Shown here: positions 50,671-56,366 of the stretch, piece by piece | Position numbering within the stretch: position 1 is the first letter of the stretch | Layout: the number at the start of each line of letters is the position of its first letter | Source of the DNA: Krumholzibacterium sp965370495 | Lineage (GTDB): Bacteria; Krumholzibacteriota; Krumholzibacteriia; Krumholzibacteriales; Krumholzibacteriaceae | Length of the DNA: 56,366 bases | Direction of reading: 5' to 3' | Assembly (NCBI GenBank): GCA_965370495.1 | Contig: CBDUUV010000001.1 | Span: 1-56,366 of the forward strand | Program-made: the position numbers and the translations under genes | Notes under the pieces: generated by a model | What the model was told of the DNA's origin: nothing | Databases searched by the model: none | Seen by the model: the letters and a program-made list of their open reading frames with translations, nothing else

Positions 50671-51744
50671 TTGCCAGAAAAAACCAGAAAATCGAAGCTG
50701 ATCCTCGAAGATGGATCGGTATTCGAAGGAGTACGGTTCGGCGCCGCGGCAGGGGCGGTCGGCGAGGTGGTGTTCAATACCGGGATGACCGGATATCCGG
50801 AGAGTCTCACCGACCCCTCATACAGGGGGCAATTACTTGCCCTCACATATCCATTGATCGGGAACTATGGAGTCCCCTCGGAACGGAGAGAAAATGGTCT
50901 CTCCGTTTTTTTTGAGTCCGACCGGATACAGGCCTCCGCCCTGATCGTATCAAGTTATATCGACGAATATTCTAACTGGAACGCATCGAGGTCGCTTTCG
51001 GCGTGGATGGAGGATTCGGGAGTGCCCGGGATTGCCGGTATCGATACCAGGGCCCTTACGCGACTCCTCCGCGAACGGGGAACGATGATGGGGCGTATCG
51101 TCACAGGCAGGACCGGCCCAAAAACCTTTCCACCGGAAAACGCGGGCCTGGTGGCGGAAGTCAGCATCGATGTTCCGGTAACGTATGAGAGAGGGCCGAA
51201 GAAAGTGCTCCTGGTCGACTGCGGAGTAAAGAACAATATCATCAGGGCTTTCCTTAACAGGGATATAACGGTAATACGAGTTCCCTACGATTGCGATTTC
51301 AACGAGATCGAAGCCGATGGGGTAATACTTTCGAACGGGCCGGGTGATCCCGGGAATTGCGGGGTCACTGTCGATAATGTCAGAAAGGCCATGAAACGGG
51401 GAAGGCCCATTCTCGGGATATGCCTTGGTTCGCAGATAATGGCACTAGCGGCAGGGGCGAAGACATACAAGCTTAAATACGGGCACAGGGGGCAGAATCA
51501 GCCATGCGTCGAATCGGGCACGAAACGGTGCTACATCACTTCCCAGAACCACGGATATGCCGTCGATGCCGGTACCCTGCCGAGAGACTGGCGAGAGTGG
51601 TTCCATAACTGCAACGACAACACGAACGAGGGGATCATACATATCTCAAGACCATTTTTCGGTACGCAGTTCCATCCGGAAGCCTCTCCCGGGCCGGATG
51701 ATTCGGAGTTCATCTTTGACATGTTTGTGAGGGCGACAGGATGA
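50671..51744 (+). CDS. carA: Carbamoyl-phosphate synthase small (glutaminase) subunit
   Basis: A 357-residue glutaminase that supplies ammonia to CarB for arginine and pyrimidine synthesis. The N-terminal CPSase domain has LILEDGSVFEGVRFG and FNTGMTGYPESLTDPSY. The class I amidotransferase domain holds the nucleophile Cys in GICLGSQ, then GHRGQNQP, SQNHGYA and the His/Glu pair in FHPEASPGP. TTG 50671 is chosen: AAGGGG lies six bases upstream and gives a normal N-terminus, whereas the TTG at 50638 lies within a hairpin. It overlaps carB by ATGA. Confidence 0.95.
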   Translation: MPEKTRKSKLILEDGSVFEGVRFGAAAGAVGEVVFNTGMTGYPESLTDPSYRGQLLALTYPLIGNYGVPSERRENGLSVFFESDRIQASALIVSSYIDEYSNWNASRSLSAWMEDSGVPGIAGIDTRALTRLLRERGTMMGRIVTGRTGPKTFPPENAGLVAEVSIDVPVTYERGPKKVLLVDCGVKNNIIRAFLNRDITVIRVPYDCDFNEIEADGVILSNGPGDPGNCGVTVDNVRKAMKRGRPILGICLGSQIMALAAGAKTYKLKYGHRGQNQPCVESGTKRCYITSQNHGYAVDAGTLPRDWREWFHNCNDNTNEGIIHISRPFFGTQFHPEASPGPDDSEFIFDMFVRATG

Positions 51745-54700
51745 AGAAAAAGATGAGAAAAGTGCTCGTACTCGGGTCGGGCGCCATAAAGATCGGACAG
51801 GCCGGTGAATTCGACTACTCGGGAAGCCAGGCTATAAAAGCACTGAAGGAGGAAGGGATCGAGACTGTGGTTATCAACCCGAATATTGCCACGATCCAGA
51901 CCTCGGTCGACATGGCCGACAGGATATATTTTCTCCCCGTTACGCCGGAATTTACGGAAAAAGTGATAGCCAGAGAAAAGCCCGATGGGATTCTGCTGGC
52001 GTTCGGGGGACAGACAGCCCTGAACACCGGTGTGGCCCTCCACGAAAAGGGTGTTCTGATGCAGCACGGGGTCGAAGTCCTTGGCACTCCGGTCGACGCG
52101 ATTCTCGATACTGAGGACAGGAAGCGTTTTGTCAGGGTACTCGACGATCTGGGATTCAAGACTCCCGTCAGCAGGGCGGTGACCGATGTCGACCAGGCTG
52201 TCGAGGCCGCGGGCATCATCGGATACCCGGTCATGTGCCGGATAGCATACGCGCTGGGAGGGCTCGGATCGGGTATCGCCAGAAACAAAAAGGAACTGAA
52301 AGCGCTGGTAACGAGAGCATTCTCTCATTCCGGGCAGGTGCTGATCGAAGAATGCCTGCGTGGATGGAAGGAGCTGGAATACGAGGTCGTTCGTGACGCC
52401 AGTGACAATTGCATTGTTATCTGTTCGATGGAAAATCTCGATCCCATGGGAATACATACGGGCGAAAGCGTAGTGGTCGCTCCGGTCCAGACCCTTTCGG
52501 CAAGCGAACATTTTCTGCTCAGGTCGATATCTATCGGAGTGATCAGGAAGCTCGGAATAATAGGCGAGAGCAATATACAGTTTGCGCTCGATCCTCAAAA
52601 CGGTGATTACAGAATCATTGAAGTCAATGCAAGACTCAGCAGGAGTTCAGCGCTTGCGTCGAAAGCCACCGGCTATCCGCTCGCCTTTGTCGCTGCAAAG
52701 CTTTCGCTCGGCTATTCGCTGACGGATCTCAAGAATTCCGTGACAGGCACCACTTCTGCATGTTTCGAACCCGCCCTGGATTATATCGTCCTCAAGTTTC
52801 CGCGCTGGGATCTTCAGAAGTTCAGCATGGTCGATCCGGTCCTCGGGTCAGAGATGAAATCTGTCGGCGAGGTGATGGCGATAGGGAGGAGCTTTGAAGA
52901 AGTCATACAAAAGGCGATCAGGATGCTGGAGACCGGGATGAACGGATTGGTCGCCAACAACATCGAGTTCGGAGAAATCGAATCCGAGATGATCCAGCCG
53001 ACTGACAGGAGGCTCTTTGCGATTGCCGAAGCTCTGGGCAGGGGATATGGCGTGGAGCGTGTCTCGGAACTGACCGGCGTGGACGCCTGGTTCATTCACA
53101 GGATAAAAAGTGTGGCAGATACAGCTTTGCGCCTGGGGGAATATGCAAATGGCCGTGTGCCGCGCGCGCTTCTGGCTGAAGCGAAGCGCAAGGGGTTCTC
53201 CGACAGACAGATCTCTACTCTGGCCGGCGGCAGCGAGGAGGCTGTGAGGAAAAGGAGAAAGAAGGCAGGGATCGTTCCGGTAGTAAAGCAGATAGATACG
53301 ATGGCGGCCGAATACCCGGCGAAGACGAACTATCTCTATCTCACTTATAATGGAGATACGGATGATCCTGTTTTCGGTGAGAAGCAGAGGACGGTGGTGA
53401 TCGGGGGTGGTCCGTACAGGATAGGTTCGTCCGTCGAATTTGACTGGTGCTGCGTAAACTCGGTCCTTTCCCTGGACAGGAACGGGGAAGGCGCCATCAT
53501 GATAAACTGCAATCCGGAGACGGTCAGCACTGATTACGATATATGTGAAAGGCTGTATTTCGAGGAACTGTCGCTGGAACGGGTACTCGATATATGCGAC
53601 AAGGAATCGCCCTCCGGGGTGATCGTCTCAATGGGTGGACAGATCCCGAACAATCTTGCAAACCCTCTTTACAGGGCGGGGATACCGATACTGGGTACCA
53701 CACCCGATTCCATCGACAGGGCGGAGAACAGACACAGATTTTCGGCCCTGCTGGATGAAATCGGTGTCGATCAACCCCGATGGAAGGAATTGACCAGCCT
53801 CGAGGAAGCGGAAGCCTTCGCGGACGATGTCGGATATCCCGTACTTGTCAGGCCGAGTTACGTGCTCAGCGGCGCCGCTATGAGCATAGCCTTGAACAGA
53901 AAGGAACTCCACGAGTATCTGAGAAAGGCATCCGAAGTGAGTCCCGACCATCCCACAGTAATTACCAGGTTCCTGTCCGGCGCAAAGGAAATAGAGATCG
54001 ACGCTGTGGCGAAAGACGGAAAACTTGTGTGTTATGCGATATCCGAGCATGTGGAGAATGCCGGCGTGCACTCGGGTGACGCGACGATCGTGCTGCCTCC
54101 TCAGAGGACTTACCTGGAGACAATGCGCAGGGTCAAGCTGATTTCCAAAAGGATAGCCGGAGCCCTGGAGATAACGGGCCCTTTTAATATTCAGTTTCTT
54201 GCCAGGGACAATGATGTAAAGGTGATCGAGTGCAACCTGCGCGCTTCAAGGAGTTTTCCGTTCGTCTCAAAGGTTCTGGGGATAGATTTTATCGATATGG
54301 CGGTGAAGATAATGTTGGGCCTGGAAGTCCGCCCGCCCAACCGTTCTTCCTTCGATCTGGATTATGTTGGAGTCAAGGCCCCCCAGTTTTCGTTTACCCG
54401 TCTCAAGGGGTCTGACCCGGTGCTGGGTGTCGAGATGGTGTCCACCGGTGAAGTGGCCTGCCTGGGTGACGATTTCAACGAGGCGTTTCTCAAGAGTCTG
54501 CTTTCGGTGGGGTTCAGGATACCGGGGAAAGGTATCCTTCTGTCGACAGGCCCCGTGGAAATGAAAGTGGATTTTCTTGATTCGGCCCGGATGATGGCCG
54601 AAGCTGGATACAAATTCTACGCGACGGCCGGTACGGCCAGGTTTATGAAGGATCATGGGTTCAGGGTGAAGACCCTCTACTGGCCTGACGATCGCAGAGA

Positions 54701-54929
54701 GCCGAATACACTTACCTATATAGGTTCCGGAAAGATAGACCTGGTTATCAACATACCCAAGAATACCGAAAAGAACGAACTGGATAACGACTATCACATC
54801 AGGCGAAAAGCCGTGGATTTCGAGGTGCCACTGATAACCGACATGCAACTGGCAAAGAGGTTCGCAGAAGCAATATGCAGAGCAGGAGTCGACAGCCTCA
54901 ACGTAAAATGCCTGGATGAATATCACTAA
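51741..54929 (+). CDS. carB: Carbamoyl-phosphate synthase large subunit
   Basis: A 1062-residue enzyme, normal length, that makes carbamoyl phosphate from bicarbonate, ammonia and two ATP. Two ATP-grasp halves are visible: VLGSGAIKIGQAGEFDYSG and EVNARLSRSSALASKATGYP in the first, GGGPYRIGSSVEFDWC and IECNLRASRSFPFVSK in the second. The C-terminal MGS-like domain (YKFYATAGTARFMKDHG) is the usual allosteric region for nucleotide or ornithine effectors. ATG 51741 overlaps carA by four bases, so the subunits are translationally coupled. Confidence 0.97.
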   Translation: MKKKMRKVLVLGSGAIKIGQAGEFDYSGSQAIKALKEEGIETVVINPNIATIQTSVDMADRIYFLPVTPEFTEKVIAREKPDGILLAFGGQTALNTGVALHEKGVLMQHGVEVLGTPVDAILDTEDRKRFVRVLDDLGFKTPVSRAVTDVDQAVEAAGIIGYPVMCRIAYALGGLGSGIARNKKELKALVTRAFSHSGQVLIEECLRGWKELEYEVVRDASDNCIVICSMENLDPMGIHTGESVVVAPVQTLSASEHFLLRSISIGVIRKLGIIGESNIQFALDPQNGDYRIIEVNARLSRSSALASKATGYPLAFVAAKLSLGYSLTDLKNSVTGTTSACFEPALDYIVLKFPRWDLQKFSMVDPVLGSEMKSVGEVMAIGRSFEEVIQKAIRMLETGMNGLVANNIEFGEIESEMIQPTDRRLFAIAEALGRGYGVERVSELTGVDAWFIHRIKSVADTALRLGEYANGRVPRALLAEAKRKGFSDRQISTLAGGSEEAVRKRRKKAGIVPVVKQIDTMAAEYPAKTNYLYLTYNGDTDDPVFGEKQRTVVIGGGPYRIGSSVEFDWCCVNSVLSLDRNGEGAIMINCNPETVSTDYDICERLYFEELSLERVLDICDKESPSGVIVSMGGQIPNNLANPLYRAGIPILGTTPDSIDRAENRHRFSALLDEIGVDQPRWKELTSLEEAEAFADDVGYPVLVRPSYVLSGAAMSIALNRKELHEYLRKASEVSPDHPTVITRFLSGAKEIEIDAVAKDGKLVCYAISEHVENAGVHSGDATIVLPPQRTYLETMRRVKLISKRIAGALEITGPFNIQFLARDNDVKVIECNLRASRSFPFVSKVLGIDFIDMAVKIMLGLEVRPPNRSSFDLDYVGVKAPQFSFTRLKGSDPVLGVEMVSTGEVACLGDDFNEAFLKSLLSVGFRIPGKGILLSTGPVEMKVDFLDSARMMAEAGYKFYATAGTARFMKDHGFRVKTLYWPDDRREPNTLTYIGSGKIDLVINIPKNTEKNELDNDYHIRRKAVDFEVPLITDMQLAKRFAEAICRAGVDSLNVKCLDEYH

Positions 54930-54980
54930 AAAGATATTGCATAATTAAACGGGTTTTGGTCTTTTAACTTCCGGCCAATT

Positions 54981-55421
54981 ATGATAAAAGTACCTGAAGA
55001 TGGGGCAAATACAAATAAGGATTTGAAAATTGCTTTAAACAATATCGAAAACGCAAAAAAGAGCATGGACGATGCTAAAATATCGCTTGAACAAGCTAAA
55101 GAGATGATAGATCCAACCAGAGTTGAATTGATCAGGGGTTATCAAACATATTTATCAGGTCTTTCGGAAAAAGAAAAAATGCAAAAAGTGAATCTTTTAA
55201 CATCCCTCTATTTGCGCAGCATGAATCTCACAATAGAAGATATAAAAATAATGCTAAATGCTATTGGGTATTATAAAGACAAGTTGGACAATGAATTTTC
55301 TGAGACTTATTATAAAGCATTATGTGAATTTCAAAAAGATACATGTTTGAATCCAGATGGAATTTTCGGATATCAAACCTATCGCAATTTATTAAATAAG
55401 AAAATGGAAGAAAATTCCTGA
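54981..55421 (+). CDS. AT-rich protein with coiled coil and peptidoglycan-binding-like domain
   Basis: A 146-residue protein, no signal peptide. Residues 10-50 form a heptad-rich coiled coil (NNIENAKKSMDDAKISLEQA). The C-terminal 55 residues (LNAIGYYKDKLDNEF, ALCEFQKDTCLNPDGIFG) match the PG_binding_1 fold, which usually binds bacterial wall peptides. Base use is far more AT-rich than carB, 50 bases upstream, so it is probably foreign. No good ribosome site is seen at ATG 54981. A cytoplasmic protein with a wall-binding-type domain suggests use of the fold for another peptide, or export by an unseen route. Confidence 0.7.
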   Translation: MIKVPEDGANTNKDLKIALNNIENAKKSMDDAKISLEQAKEMIDPTRVELIRGYQTYLSGLSEKEKMQKVNLLTSLYLRSMNLTIEDIKIMLNAIGYYKDKLDNEFSETYYKALCEFQKDTCLNPDGIFGYQTYRNLLNKKMEENS

Positions 55422-55528
55422 CTCCTCGATGCAGCGAGTGTTGTTAAACAGCTTGAAGACGGCGTGCGAGGGAGTGGGCGCCAGGGCGCCGCATCTCGTG
55501 GCAGAACGGTCCAACCTTGGAGCGCACA
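55422..55528. other. Intergenic segment before attC-like site B
   Basis: This part of a 304-base gene-free stretch contains GGCGCC-AG-GGCGCC-type palindromic sequence and GTTAAAC (55443-55449), a perfect GTTRRRY core box without an obvious partner. It may be the remainder of an older cassette. Confidence 0.3.
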
Positions 55529-55594
55529 GGACAAGGGCATCAACCGGGCACTGATCAACTGCTGCACCAGCTGGTGCCGGTTATGCCAGCCGTC
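55529..55594 (+). repeat. attC-like site B (integron recombination site)
   Basis: The left half has GGAC (55529-55532), six bases, then AT-C-AACCGG-G-CAC (55539-55551). The right half is GTGCCGGTTAT (55574-55584), seven bases, GTC (55592-55594). Spacings and the L boxes equal those of site A at 49187, and the 20 bases AGCTGGTGCCGGTTATGCCA are identical in both. The core AAC/GTT is GAC/GTC here, still complementary, which is unusual. It lies about 85 bases before the toxin-antitoxin promoter. Confidence 0.5.
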
Positions 55595-55678
55595 TAAGTA
55601 GCGTATGCACCCGCCGCGCCAGTGAAACCCGCGGCTGAAGCGAAGGTTGCTGGATTTTCATAAACTGTTGGTTAATCC

Positions 55679-55706
55679 TTGACAAAACCACCAAATGTAT
55701 TACAAT
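55679..55706 (+). promoter_or_regulatory. Promoter of the toxin-antitoxin operon
   Basis: TTGACA (55679-55684), 16 bases, TACAAT (55701-55706). The -10 box lies inside the operator palindrome. GGGAGGT follows at 55714-55720 as ribosome site of the antitoxin. Confidence 0.75.
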
Positions 55707-55713
55707 GTAATAC
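55697..55713 (+). promoter_or_regulatory. Antitoxin operator palindrome
   Basis: GTATTAC-AAT-GTAATAC is a perfect 7-3-7 inverted repeat covering the -10 region. Ribbon-helix-helix antitoxins bind such short palindromes in their own promoters, so autorepression is the natural reading. Confidence 0.7.
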
Positions 55714-55725
55714 GGGAGGTAGATC

Positions 55726-55944
55726 ATGAATAGACCAATAACAGTCAGGCTTCCGGAAGATCTTCGAAAACTTCTCGAAGGAATCAGCAAAACTGAAAAC
55801 ATACCGGTTAGTGATGTTGTCAGGGAATCCATCCGAAAATATGTTTCCATATATCGCTTTCGGAAGTTACGAAACCAGGTTCTTCCATTTGCCGAGGCCC
55901 AAGGGCTTCTCACGGATGAAGATATTTTCAAGGGCCTGGAATGA
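55726..55944 (+). CDS. CopG/RHH-family antitoxin
   Basis: A 72-residue DNA-binding antitoxin. Residues 2-45 form a ribbon-helix-helix: strand PITVRLPEDL, helix KLLEGISKTE and helix VSDVVRESIRKYV. The C-terminal tail (LPFAEAQGLLTDEDIFKGLE) should wrap the toxin. ATG 55726 follows GGGAGGT. It overlaps the toxin gene by ATGA, typical of type II modules, and it probably represses its promoter at the palindrome 55697-55713. Confidence 0.92.
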   Translation: MNRPITVRLPEDLRKLLEGISKTENIPVSDVVRESIRKYVSIYRFRKLRNQVLPFAEAQGLLTDEDIFKGLE

Positions 55945-56351
55945 AACTAGTCATCGATTCCAATGTGCTTATAGCAGCGTTCGCAACCCGTGGCCTCTGT
56001 CAAGTTCTCTTCGAGTATTGTCTTGATAGCCATGAAATTGTTTTATGCGAGGAAATCATCAAAGAAGTTAAAAAGAATCTTCGAAAGAAACTAAAGGTAC
56101 CACAATCCTTGCTTGCAGACATCGATACATATCTTCGAGAGAGTGCTTCAGTAGAGAAGCCTCTTCCGGTGGGAGAAGATGTATTTGATGACAAGTCAGA
56201 TTTGCCGATTTTAGGGGTCGCGGCTGCTTCTGATTCAAAATATCTGATTACCGGTGACAAGGCTTTATTATCATTGAGAAAATATGGTAACACGGATATC
56301 ATCAGTCCACGCTCATTTTGGGAAGCGATAAAGCGAAAAGCGAACAATTGA
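55941..56351 (+). CDS. PIN-domain toxin (COG1569-type)
   Basis: A 136-residue endoribonuclease of the PIN fold, probably cutting RNA when not bound by the antitoxin. Acidic metal-binding residues are visible in VIDSNVLIAAF (Asp5), in the CEEIIKEV segment, in DKSDLPILGVAA and in YLITGDKALL. The C-terminus SPRSFWEAI is typical of this group. ATG 55941 is in the ATGA overlap with the antitoxin. The stop is 12 bases before the end of the window; the last bases may begin another attC-like site. Confidence 0.92.
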   Translation: MKLVIDSNVLIAAFATRGLCQVLFEYCLDSHEIVLCEEIIKEVKKNLRKKLKVPQSLLADIDTYLRESASVEKPLPVGEDVFDDKSDLPILGVAAASDSKYLITGDKALLSLRKYGNTDIISPRSFWEAIKRKANN

Positions 56352-56366
56352 TATTTACCCACTAGC

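Noticed and set aside
1..56366. tRNA, rRNA, CRISPR arrays, transposases, integrase
   Set aside because: None was recognised on either strand; the attC-like sites are reported without a recombinase in view.

Overview
The window reads as a bacterial chromosome segment from a Gram-negative, probably anaerobic or facultative organism. Outer-membrane barrels, lipoproteins, a Gld-type ABC system, a tricorn protease, a DUF5916 protein and a C25 peptidase with a FlgD/Por-like C-terminal domain, together with an exosortase/PEP-CTERM locus, fit an uncultured lineage of the FCB superphylum (Krumholzibacteria, Eisenbacteria, Latescibacteria or Zixibacteria-like). That placement is an inference from gene content, not from a marker gene. 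Most genes are moderately GC-rich. Three are clearly AT-rich and look acquired (about 24.6-25.4, 49.4-50.4 and 55.0-55.4 kb).

Layout. 1-1.9 kb: 5' part of an anaerobic ribonucleotide reductase (nrdD, minus strand) behind a cobalamin riboswitch. 2.0-5.4 kb: a Fur-family regulator followed by a tightly overlapped set (DUF2400 protein, SO_0444-type metal permease with an HMA domain, 4Fe-4S protein). 5.5-12.3 kb: ribosome rescue hydrolase arfB, then sppA, an S9 peptidase, a gamma-glutamyltransferase and an IscU-like scaffold, a peptide-turnover set. 12.3-15.1 kb: POT peptide transporter, a lipoprotein and a small FHA protein.

15.2-23.6 kb is a compact exosortase locus on the minus strand: exosortase, EpsI, a membrane protein, a TPR lipoprotein, PrsK kinase and PrsR sigma-54 activator, all overlapping, plus a PEP-CTERM substrate gene. 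Sigma-54 (-24/-12) elements with exact GG-N10-GC spacing lie before the substrate gene, before the exosortase operon and before the FHA gene, suggesting that PrsK/PrsR controls all three. A glycosyltransferase and a PaaK/CapK-like enzyme (25.5-28 kb) may belong to the linked exopolysaccharide pathway.

28-46.8 kb: a DUF5916 outer-membrane protein, glutamine synthetase, C25 peptidase, an alginate-export-like barrel with a 40-residue membrane protein and a sodium:solute symporter, a tricorn protease, and a DUF4340/GldG/GldF/GldA operon. DUF5916 and tricorn share a sigma-W-like ECF promoter form (TGAAAC-N16-CGT).

47-56.4 kb: a lipoprotein made of a duplicated eight-cysteine module, acquired genes, carAB and a CopG/PIN toxin-antitoxin pair. 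Two matching elements at 49.2 and 55.5 kb have the architecture of integron attC sites, including the two extrahelical bases six pairs apart. One overlaps the 3' end of an orphan gene and the other lies directly before the toxin-antitoxin promoter. No integrase, rRNA, tRNA or CRISPR array was seen.
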